Source of the DNA: Isoperla grammatica | Taxonomy: Eukaryota > Arthropoda > Insecta > Plecoptera > Perlodidae | NCBI GenBank assembly: GCA_945910005.1 | Contig: OX246741.1 | Coordinates: 45,371,740-45,435,739, forward strand | Length of the DNA stretch: 64,000 bases | Direction: 5' to 3' | In this document: positions 34,219-44,084 of the stretch, one piece after another | Layout: each line of letters opens with the position of its first letter | How positions within the stretch are numbered: the first letter of the stretch is position 1 | Program-made: the position numbers and the translations under genes | Notes under the pieces: model-generated | Database searches by the model: none | Seen by the model: the letters and a program-made list of their open reading frames with translations, nothing else | What the model was told of the DNA's origin: nothing

Positions 34219-34779
34219 CTAGAAAGCAGAGGGCGTAAGACCGTAAGTCACTGTGTTGAGCTCGTACTCAATAACAGGGGAATAAGGCTCAGGACGCCAA
34301 AATATGTGCTGATAGACACGGTCGTCCTGGTGTACAAGGATTTGACGGTACATCTGTCTCACGTCTGCGCACAGGGCTACGGGATAGACACAAAAGGTGG
34401 TGAGAACCTGCGGAAGGTCACTCTGAGGTTTGGGACCACTGAGCAAGACGTGGTTGAGAGCAACTCCACGTTTATCAGGGGACGAGGCGTTGAATACCAC
34501 TCGCAATTTAGTGGTAGAGCTTGTGACCTTGTGTACACAATGGTGCGGGATAATGTACTCCGAAGGTTGAGGAGCAGGCTGCATATGCAGTGAACGAGCG
34601 TATTCACTCATGAACTCGTGATAGGTGTCATGAAGTGGAGGATCACGCTTTAGACGACACTCCAAACTTACAAAGTTCTTGAGCGCGACGTCACGATTAT
34701 AGCCTGGCATGATGCAGTCACTTCAGGCTTGAAAGGTAGAGCGACCGAGTAGCGACCGCATGGGTCGCGAGAGTGGGTT
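34219..34779 (-). pseudogene. BEL/Pao pol: N-terminal reverse transcriptase segment
   Basis: The segment 34710-34219 encodes typical Pao RT sequence (LRVVFNASS, DVRQMYRQI, NTVTYGL). It ends at a TAG where the RT should continue into the next segment; loss of one base near 34219 explains the break. Coding similarity also continues upstream to 34779 but in another frame, so a second break lies near 34712. At 34780 the TTAA-flanked insertion begins. Confidence 0.9.
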
Positions 34780-34783
34780 TTAA

Positions 34784-36734
34784 AGGACATCGAAACCCTA
34801 GTTCTATTTAATATCCATAACATCTATTGATTTATTTTAAAAATTATAGCGAAAACTAGAACCCTCATACCCACTCCAGGAATAAGCTATAAATTATTTT
34901 CGAGTTTATAATATTCCCTTGAGCGCGGCCGTTTTTTATGGTCGTGACGTAGCTCTTTCTAGTCCCGTGCCGCTAGCATCGGCGGGAGGCGCGATATATC
35001 ATACGCGCGTCTATTTACCCTGTCATAGCAAACGAACTATTAGCGGTAGCTCACTGAACTCAATTACACGTTAATCTGCAATGTTTTCTCGTCCTACTAA
35101 ATGCTTAAACGAGAAGAATATCTAACTTACGTAATGGGAAAAATTGATTTTAAATAAGGCAAGTTTTCCGTATTAACTTGCATATTTCAAAGTCTGGTAA
35201 GTATATTTTGCAACGACATTTTTGCCATTTTAGAAGGCTTGACGTAAAACGACATGCATGAAGAATGATTAAAAAAATACGGTATGTCGATATTAAAGAT
35301 AACCCGCAAGCAGTGATTTAATGAATAAGTGTTGGTATTTGACATTTACCTGGGCAACTAGCCTGGCTGGAGAAGGTTGTCAGCGGCGGCTAGGAGGTGG
35401 TCGGTCCGCAAAGCATTTCAAAAACATCAGGTCTAGTTTTCTTGGTAGCAGCAGTTGGTTCGATTTTTATTTATTTCACTTTTAATCACTCAGAGCGAAT
35501 GCAACAATAATATAACACTCAATAAAACTTAAGGTTGCATTCGTTTCAATGTCGATTTACTGCTGCATATCATAACTATAATGTTCAGCTTATAGAGAGT
35601 TCTGATATTTTGTATTTACTATATAATTTGTATTTACTAATAGAAAAGTCTGTATGTAACCTGCCCAGGGCCAACATTCTTCACGTGACTAACGAGTTAT
35701 TTTGGTATTAGGATAAGTGGCTGACAGGTGGGGGAGGGGGGATGTCTGAGGGCTGGTAGTTGGACTAAATTGCAGCAACAACATCATGACAAAAAAAAAC
35801 TCGAAATAACTCTTCATTTAGGGATGCCGACTGCCAATAGCGGGTATCGAAACGACAACCTGGCGAATGAGAGGCTTGTGTGCTAGTACATTTGAGTAGT
35901 GTTTATACTCAAAGCTAAACTATCAGCTATTGTACATTGTACTTTGTACATTATCCCTATTGGACAATATATTGGGTACAATTATACTCAAAGCTAAAAC
36001 ATTGTACTTTGAACTTTATCCCTATTGTACACTAACATACTGGGTACAATTTGTGTGATATTCATTATTCTTCATGTTCTGCTGGTTAATGTTTTTGGAA
36101 TATGTACTAAACGATAGCACGTCAAGAGTAGCCGGACAACACCAACGCTGGAAGCGCAGTGCGGGCGTTAAAACAGTGATACAACGTGAATACATATCAC
36201 ATAACTGTACGCACATCCTAACACAAAATACAATACCGTATTTTTTTAATAATTCTTCGTGCATGTTGTATTATGTCAAGTCTTCCAAAATGGCAAAAAT
36301 GTCGTCGCAAAATATACTAACCAGACTTTGAAATATGCGAGTTAATACGGAAAACTTGGCTTATTTAAAATCAATTTTTCCCATTACGTTAGTTAGATAT
36401 TCTTCTCGTTGAAGCATTGAGTAGGACGAGAAAACATTGCAGATTAACGTGTAATTTAGTTCAGTGAGCTACCGCTAATAGTCCGTTTGCTATGACAGGG
36501 TAAATAGACGCGCGTACGACATATCGCGTCTCCCGCCGATGCTAGCGGCACGGGACTAGAAAGAGCTACGTCACGACCATAAAAAACGGCCGCGCTCAAA
36601 GGAATATTATAAACTCGAAAATAATGTATAGCTAATTCCTGGAGTGGGTATGAGGGTTCTAGTTTTCGCTATAATTTTTAAAATAAATCAATAGATGTTA
36701 TGGACATTAAATAGAGCTAGGGTTTCGATGTCCT
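34784..36734. mobile_element. TTAA-flanked element with ~500-bp terminal inverted repeats, 1,951 bp
   Basis: The ends are AGGACATCGAAACCCTAG and its complement, and the inverted repeat continues with high identity to about 35287 on the left and 36235 on the right. TTAA sits outside each end (34780-34783 and 36735-36738). The element interrupts BEL coding sequence between protease and RT. Its ~950-bp interior has no transposase but includes a decayed SINE and a short tandem duplication near 35905-36045. TTAA targets are typical of piggyBac and Kolobok families; the ends do not start CCC as in piggyBac. Confidence 0.93.
35670..35885 (-). mobile_element. Decayed tRNA-SINE inside the TTAA element
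   Basis: The sequence follows the same order as the SINE at 13944-14219: GACTAACGAGTTATT, a GGGCTGGTAGT block, then a tRNA-like head with GTTTCGATACC on the minus strand. It has many substitutions and an indel-rich body. Confidence 0.6.
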
Positions 36735-37372
36735 TTAATGAAATGCTCTTCAGCGAGCGAATCCAATGGGTCTGAAGAGGGGGGTCGACTAACTTCTGTT
36801 TCCCAGAAGAGACGAAGAGTGTGTTCCAAAGGAGTATTGGCCACGGCGACAAAAGAGTAGGATGACTCAGGTGCAGGTTCAGAAGAGTTGACTGGACCCA
36901 AAATCACCCAACCGAAAACCGTGTTGAGTGCGGCAGGTTTGCTGCCCACGATCATGTTTCCGGTTTTACAGAGAATGTCAGAGTAGAGATCGGCACCAAT
37001 GAGAAAATCAATGGGTCCAGGAACATTGAAGTGATCGTCAGCGAGGTCAAGGTCATGATAGCGCTTTATGACCTCAGTGGACACGGAGGAAGTAGGCAAA
37101 TTGCCGGCAATAGTTGAGAGAACGTGCGCGTTGACATGCATAGAAGGTTGCCCAGAACGTCGAGAAGCTATACTGCATTGAACGATACCATGCACATGAG
37201 CGTGAATTTGACCAACACCTGACAGTTGGGCGGTGGCTGGTTTGACCTTTAAACCCAAACGTTGCACTAATGAATTAGTGATGGCAGAGATTTGCGACCC
37301 GGAGTCAATAACCGCACGAAATGGGTGCAATATCCCGTGGGCATCACTTATGAGTGCGCGAACGGTGCCCAA
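36735..37372 (-). pseudogene. BEL/Pao aspartic protease region
   Basis: The stretch encodes a retropepsin-like motif AVIDSGSQISAIT followed by FLIGADLY and FGWVILG, as in Pao-clade proteases (DUF1758). The open frame runs on a few codons into the inserted element and stops at 36707, so those last residues are not original. Upstream it overlaps the gag frame by a shift. Confidence 0.88.
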
Positions 37373-38255
37373 TATGACGGTTTGATGAGTGGGGTTCGAA
37401 CCCTGGACTTGACACGACAGTCTGTGGCACCTGATGGCCTTGATCGGAGACAGGAGTATCGTCCGCAGAAGACTGAGTGGAGTCTACATGCAACATAGAG
37501 TGATGTTTGGTACTATGACACACGGAACAAGACTTTGTCGAACTGCATTGGGTTCGTAGATGTGCACCCATACAATTAAAACAGCGTTTTAATTGTCGCA
37601 GAGTGTCGTAACGTTGGTCTACGGTTAAACCACGGAAAGCATTACATTGATAGAATGAATGCGAAGCCTTACATAACGGACAAGTGGACACGTTAGTATG
37701 AGTGTGATTGCGAGATGAGTCATTGTGAGATTGTTTTGATCTCAAGTTTGAAACATCAGATGACACCATCAACGTATTGACCTTCTTCACAGGGGGAGAA
37801 CTTTTGACAGAAGTCACTGAGTTTTTACCGACAGCACATAACTCCATTACTTTAGATTGGTCTTCGACAAAATCAATAAGCAATTTATATTCGGGAGTCG
37901 AATTGCACGATTGTTTGGTTTCAAAAGCCTTGCGAGATGACGTATCGAGGTTAGCTAATGCCAAACATAGTAGAAGGAAATCGCCCAGGTCAGGAATATT
38001 CAGGGCTTTCAAAGAGTCGACAGAATTGCGATGTACTTTGAGAAATGCTTGAAGACTGTCATAAGATGACGTTTTCAGGGGAACAAAATCTAAAATCTTG
38101 TGAACATACAAGCTCCCTAATAATCGCTTGTTTTGATAACGAGAGACGAGCGTTTGCAAAGCGAGGGGATAATTGTCCTCAATTATTTGAAACTCTGAGA
38201 TGAGTGCCAACGGTATTTCAGACAACGAAGTTTTTAAATAGTGTAATTTTTGAAA
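37344..38255 (-). pseudogene. BEL/Pao gag, 5'-truncated
   Basis: The frame encodes a DUF1759-type gag core (HKILDFVPLK...; DFLLLCLALANLD) and a zinc-knuckle region with CPLC, CFNC and CSVC-type pairs. Similarity to gag starts abruptly near 38255, with a TAG just upstream, so about the first third of gag and the 5' LTR are missing. The change into the protease frame near 37350 could be decay or programmed; this copy cannot tell. Confidence 0.85.
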
Positions 38256-38769
38256 ATTAAGCTAAAATTGTCAGGTAAGGCACATTGATGTTCTAATAAT
38301 GAAATAAATTTTATGTGTAGACTTCTTGTTCTGTTTTGCACTGAGGGCCTACTTCTCTATTGAAGTAGATTCCATTTCTGGAAGGTGGGCTGAACAGGCT
38401 GAAAACCAATCGATTACAATGCAATCAATATATAGGCCTAAGTTCAGAATGAGCGTCCAAGGAATTGATAGAGCTATAGGGACAAGAAATGGTAAATCGA
38501 ACTGATAAATATTGTTAAATGAATTTCCTCTTTCAAGCGGAAAATATAAAGAGTTATTTTCATAAATAAAAGGATAATCTTGATAAATATTAACCTAGTA
38601 ATGGCCAGAAGACACCATGCAGGCATATGTTTGTTGACACCATTGTAACAAATCGGAGATGATCAAATCTGTGATTTAAAACCTTTGGGGAAATTGGACT
38701 TAAAGAAACAAAAAATATGCAAACCTTAATCATCTAGAGACCCTTGGCCTCTAAGTGCAATACATGCTC
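38256..38769. other. Flank upstream of truncated BEL element
   Basis: The sequence is AT-rich with TAGGCCTA octamers. No LTR matching 31021-31588 and no gene were seen. Confidence 0.35.
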
Positions 38770-38773
38770 TTAA

Positions 38774-39205
38774 ACCTGCCGTTACTGTAGAACGTTGCGC
38801 GCGACGCGTTAGCTGCGTTGCTCGCGTTGAAGTGTTTGCAGTAGCGCAATCTTTGGTAGACCTGACGTGAACAATGCGAGCAAAAGACAACATGACAACT
38901 GTCATAACATGTTCATAACCTACATGTATATAATAATGGAAGACTATGATCTACCTTCTTACAAATACAATTTTGCTATATGGCAGACACAAATTGCAGC
39001 TCCTATTTACTTCGAAATGTGGAAGAAAAAATGTTGTTTGTAGGTTATAGATTCTGTCGTCGATCAAAACACAGGAAGTAAACATGTTTTTTATTGTTGC
39101 ATGGGTTCGTTTTGCGACCACCGTGGCTAAAACGGCAAACTAGAAATCTGACTGGTCGACACGCCGGCCTAACGCATTACCCCCACGCTTTAAAGTAACG
39201 GCAGC
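38774..39205. mobile_element. TTAA-flanked MITE, 432 bp
   Basis: The ends (A)CCTGCCGTTACT and AGTAACGGCAGC form a 12-bp inverted repeat with one mismatch, flanked by TTAA at 38770-38773 and 39206-39209. There is a CpG-rich block close to the left end (GCGCGCGACGCGTTAGC). The assignment rests on short ends only. Confidence 0.65.
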
Positions 39206-39659
39206 TTAAGTCCTTACAGCTAGTAAAAGTATCGAGACGGAAACCTATAAAGCGGGCTGCTTTATACATTCGATTCCATCCGCATTCCCAAATATCATGT
39301 CAACAATAAAAGGAATATTTCAGTTGAGTGAGCATATCAGTCAAACATTCCCTGTAGTATCTTCGATTTAGCAACATCAATGTTTCATTGTTAAAATTTT
39401 TTTCAATTTAACGGAAAGTTCAAAATATTGACCAGGATAGTGCTTAGTGCACCCAAGCATGGGTTTAAAATATAGTTTATGGTATTGTTATATAATAGGG
39501 AAGACTCATGAGTCTCCAATATGTGTTAAAATATATTTAATAAATAGATTTTCATGTAAAAACACAAAACCCGAAATCTAAAAGTATTTAAAGTAATTAG
39601 TTCAATTTCTACAAGGGTTCAAAGTTTTCGATTTTCTGTTTCCCGCACTTTTTTTTTAA

Positions 39660-40561
39660 CCCATTGGAATATTAAAACGAGTATGACTCGTGGCACTTTG
39701 AAAATCCGCAGGAATACAATCTAGAGTCATACTCGTGACACTTTTAGATCATGTTTTTCACACTAGATAGCACTACGTATTAGGCAGGTCTGTTATTACC
39801 GCCTTCAATCTTCCATATGTCGATAACTTAGTTCAAAATCTTTTCGCTAGATTGGGACACTGGTATCGTTTTAACAATTAAATTACCATGTTCGCGTGTC
39901 TGGCAGATGAAGGAAGCTTTCCGCTATGGCGTCCATAAGGCGAAATTTGTTTACGAAAGCGTGTGATATTGAAAACGAACTGTTTAATCTTAGTAGTGAC
40001 GACGAGGATATTTTCTCTGATGAAGAACTATATGTTAGTGATTCTTCATCCTTTGATAATGCAAGCGATTCGATCATGGAATCAGAAGAAGAGGGTTTTA
40101 CAAACATAAATACCAGGATGATGACGCCTGTGCCTACCGCCTACTTATATTTCCAAAAGTAGAGGTCTATTTCTCATATGACTGTACGTAAAAAAAAATA
40201 GTATGGGCCTTGCCAGTATTTTTTTTTAACAAAACTATGGCTTCTTTACATGAAATAAAATTGTGTACAGTATTTTATCACTTTTGGTAATTATTTCAGG
40301 GGTGCCAAAATTACTATAAATATTCATAAAACTTTGACTTTGAACAGACTATACCACTGAAAAAATGTGCTATTTGAAACTTCCAGAATGCAGAATTTGC
40401 TTTACTCAGGTGTTTTCATTGTATGCTGAAAGTTTCGTAGAGATTGCTTCATTAATGACTTCAATAAAAAATAAAACATTATTGGTGCTGCAAAACAAAA
40501 CAAGGAAATTAAATAGTATTTCAGGGGTGGTATTTTTGCAGAATAATGGTATTCCAATGGG
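39660..40561 (+). mobile_element. piggyBac-derived internally deleted element, 902 bp
   Basis: The ends CCCATTGGAATA and TATTCCAATGGG are perfect inverted repeats starting CCC, with TTAA on both sides (39656-39659 and 40562-40565), the piggyBac signature. A subterminal inverted motif GAGTATGACTCGTG / GAGTCATACTCGTG lies near the left end. It retains a short coding remnant (next entry) and lacks a transposase core. Confidence 0.93.
39926..40162 (+). pseudogene. piggyBac transposase N-terminal remnant
   Basis: A 78-codon frame begins MASIRRNLFTKACDIEN and turns Asp/Glu/Ser-rich (SSDDEDIFSDEE), the usual composition of piggyBac-family N-termini. The catalytic DDE region is absent. The position just inside the left end of a CCC/TTAA element supports the call. 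Confidence 0.65.
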
Positions 40562-40593
40562 TTAAAACGGCCTGTGACCTCATTACTTGTATC

Positions 40594-40649
40594 TAAGGTC
40601 CACTAGATCGCTCGTAGTGACACCCCGCCAGGGGATTTAGTGGACCTTG
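40594..40649. mobile_element. 56-bp mini-MITE with 9-bp target duplication (copy A)
   Basis: The ends are TAAGGTCCACTA and TAGTGGACCTTG, inverted repeats apart from the first base. The 9-bp duplication ACTTGTATC flanks it exactly (40585-40593 and 40650-40658). The R1 paralogue at 20160-20180 shows the site without it. Confidence 0.9.
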
Positions 40650-41494
40650 ACTTGTATCAAGTCACTGTTTATGAATAAATTCGCCACTGCCTCCTCGATG
40701 AAACAATGAAACTTATTACTCGAGCCGTTGCCAAAACTGGCAAGCGGTACCATGGTCAAATCCTCAGAAAATGAATAACTAAACAAAAGGCGGTCTTATA
40801 CTATAATTTTATTATTGCTATAATTATTATCATTATGATTATAACTATTATTAAGTATTATTATATCTATATTATTATTTATTCTTTCAAGTCACGATTT
40901 CACGTATGCTTTTCATGGATATTTGCAAAGAGGAGTTATAGTGTGTATGATTGGCTGATTGCATCATACAAGTAGTGACGTCATGGCCCGTTTTTCCCGC
41001 CAAAATTATATGCAAAACTTTAACCTCGTTTTTATCAATGAAAATCTGTTCTTAGTTACACAAATGAAATATGTTTGTGTTTTGCCATTTGATCCTAATA
41101 TAGAATAATAATAACAAAAATACATGAGACTTCCCTATAGTTTATATATTTATCCTATTGAAATATACTATATTTCAAACCCAATGACCCAAGGTATCTC
41201 AATGTCTCTGCCCATCAGAAACAATATTTGAGGGTTGAGACAATTCACATCACCATTATATACTAACAAGAGAATATTGCGATTGAAATGTTTACTTTTG
41301 TTTGTATTATTTTATTCATTATTTAGAAGGCTTTGGTTTCTTGGGATGCTGTAATTTTACATTGTTGGCAAGTTGGAAACCTTAATTTCACTTTACCGTA
41401 CATAGGCCTACCAAATACCTTACAATAATCTACCTTCAGAAAACGAGAGCCGGAAAACCCATGTTTGACCACTTGTGTGTCTATAGGCGGGGCG

Positions 41495-41699
41495 CTCTCC
41501 GATGCCCCAACCTACCTGCTCTACCTGTTTTCTAAAGCCCATGCTACACCACGCAATTTAATCGCACGTCCACTGCACGGTAAGCAGTAGGGATAGAGAT
41601 TAGGTTAGGTTAGGGTAGTATTATATTTGGGGGTAATATCTCCTTATTTTACGTGGTGAAGCATGGGCTTCTTGAGCAGGTAGGTGGGGCATCGGAGAG
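41495..41699. repeat. Inverted repeat with ~48-bp arms
   Basis: CTCTCCGATGCCCC...CCATGCTACACCACG (41495-41553) pairs with 41652-41699 with few mismatches and one small indel. The loop contains three TTAGGT-like hexamers at 41603-41621. A hairpin or small foldback element is likely; no target duplication is clear. Confidence 0.75.
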
Positions 41700-43740
41700 T
41701 GGGGCATCAGAGATGCGTCCCTTTAGGCCTAGTTAAACGGGATCCATACTGTCTTTCCCAAGTTGAGGTGTGCACATAAGTTTGTCATCGAAAGGCCTCT
41801 GGGAATAAATATTGATATCAACAGGAGCTTATTTAGGTGACAAGACTAAAGACTTCTTAAAAGTCTTTAAGTGATAAAATTGCAACGACAAAAATGTCAG
41901 GCTAACTGGTGATGACACATTTTTCCTTAATTTCAAAAAAACTTGAATGGAACATTTAAAGTGATGATCCACGTAGGTCAATTCAGGCAATCACAGACTA
42001 GACCTTCTGAGTTGATCAAATGCTCACATAGACCTACCTCACCCGCACAGAATGTCAACATTGAACAGTGGATTACATATTATGTTGTTCCATTAATGCA
42101 CTGTCTTGGTATCATGACAACTGATAATACTTATTGATTGCTGTATGGTACTTGATTATAGGCTTATAAAGTTTTAGGATTTAGTTATTTTCAATAATTT
42201 GTAACTACTAGGCTAACTACTAACTAGTCATACTTTTATAATTCTTTTTTGTTTTGTTTAGCAAGGTAGGTTTAAATCTAATTTTGAGAAGGTCTACAGA
42301 AGACCTACCAGTAGGCCTACCCTGGAAACTATAGGCCTGTAGGCCAATGATAGGCCTATCTGTCACAGTAATGCCAACTTTTAGGCTATAGGCCTAGGCT
42401 TAATGGTAAGCACTAATGTGCAATAAAATAACAGGTCTAGATACTCAATAGGCCTATGGTAGTAATATATCATTGTGTGCAATTTGCAGTCTGAACGACA
42501 AGTTCAATAGGTCTACTACTACTATAGACCACTCCCACACAGTTACCAGGAAAAATAAACTCCATCAGGCCTGCGGAAATGGTATTGTGCATTCTCATCA
42601 TAAGATATAGGCCTAGGCCTAACAAGTAAATTTGCTCTAAGTTTACAATTATTGCAGGGGTAATTAGTTAGGCCTATTGATATTGTTACCCGGGACTTAG
42701 TGCATCGGCGTGCAAGTCGTAACATAAAAAAATGTTCCAAGGTCACAATAAACCGATGTAGGCCTATATTGTAGATTTGTAGTAGGCCCTACATAACCTA
42801 AGCAAGGACTTGAAGTATTACAGTAGGCCTACAACAATGGAATCCATAATTTTAATCCAGCTGTTGATATCCCAGGGTGGAAGGTGGCCTACACACCACA
42901 TTGACTGGGTAGGCCTAGGCACAGATTATCTTGGTGATTGTGTTGTGCATTTTTACGCACTGTGAAGAATAGTAGGCCCTAACTTGAAAATACACATGCC
43001 CTAAACTTCATGATATAAATCAATGATGTGTTGTGATTGGGCTCTTCTGTAATACAATCAGACCTGTCAAGCTTGAAAAAATATTGAACACGGAGTTGAT
43101 TTAGTAAATCTCATGAATAAGAAGCGTAGCCTACCATACCTAGGGCTAGGGTAGGCCTAGGGTAAGACCTACAATCATGCACTAGGCCTAGATTTTACAA
43201 AAGAGGCGTAGGCCCTAGGCTCTAGGTTCTATCCCTACAGTAGGCCTAGGCCTATAGATACAACACACTGTGCCTGCTTTGTTGTTAACTAGGCCTACCA
43301 GGAGATATTTAAACAAAATATAATTGTTCTGAGCACGTATATTAGGGCATACGTGTCTTTTGATGAACACAGAGTAGGGACTGCCAAATGTGCGGCATGA
43401 ACAGGGTCTGCCACTAGGCCTAGGCCTAGGCCCCTAGGCAACAGGTGAGCAAGAGATTATTGTAACCTTTATTTACAGCTCAAGTCTAGAGGTTATTGCA
43501 TAGAATTCCACTAAAAAAAGCTTGGCCCAGAACAATTCAATTATAATAATATTATATTAACAACAACTAAATAATGTACTTACCGAAATATCAGGCCATC
43601 AGCCCAATCATGTAAGCCTTCGATGCAATGCAAGCCATAGAGAAATAACCGAGGAAGAGTGGGCGTGAGGGCGCTGGCCAACCGTTTTGCCACCAGACTG
43701 CAGCACCGTCGGGGTTTGGTATCATGGTCGCGGCAAGTTT
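41700..43740. other. TAGGCCTA-rich intergenic region
   Basis: AGGCCT palindromes recur every few dozen bases, densest at 42250-42700 and 43130-43440, often as AGGCCTAGGCCTA. No gene was identified until the SAP exon. Confidence 0.6.
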
Positions 43741-43777
43741 GACATTTTGCTGTCACGTGTTGGGAGAAACAGCAAAC

Positions 43778-43884
43778 ATGTCACAAAGACGCGATAGTAC
43801 AAATATAAGTGTAGCTGAATTAAAGGAGAAATTGAAAGACCTTGGTGCAAAAACAAGTGGAAATAAGGCAGATCTGATTGAAAG
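43778..43884 (+). CDS. First coding exon of a SAP-domain protein (partial gene)
   Basis: The ATG at 43778 opens MSQRRDSTNISVAELKEKLK and continues through a G-x-K-x-x-L-I-E-R ending, a typical SAP motif (helix-turn-helix DNA binding, about 35 residues). The exon stops at a canonical GTAAGA donor (43885) in phase 2. An E-box CACGTG lies 20 bp upstream. Downstream exons could not be linked: the intron is entered after 18 bp by the 9.3-kb foldback element. SAP proteins act on chromatin or in DNA processing; the specific gene is not recognised. Confidence 0.7.
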
Positions 43885-44084
43885 GTAAGAACATTTCAAA
43901 TACCTTTTAAATAATCGCCCTGCTTAAAATTCCCATGGATACTGGTTGGTTACGAGATGTAATTCTTAGTGTAACACATAAGAACTGGACGGTTTCACAC
44001 GGATCCAATCGTAACATGTTTCCAATGAATTCCATTTGAAATTGTAACTAACCGGAACAATGCGTAATAAACCAGCAATAGATG

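Larger units (their letters stand above)
39560..41150. repeat. Dispersed repeat R1, copy 2, interrupted twice
   Basis: This is the counterpart of 20040-20680. Removing the element at 39660-40561 (plus one TTAA) and the 56-bp mini-MITE (plus one 9-bp duplication) restores co-linearity with copy 1. Confidence 0.7.

Noticed and set aside
41603..41621. Telomere-like TTAGGT repeats
   Set aside because: Only three imperfect hexamers inside a hairpin loop.
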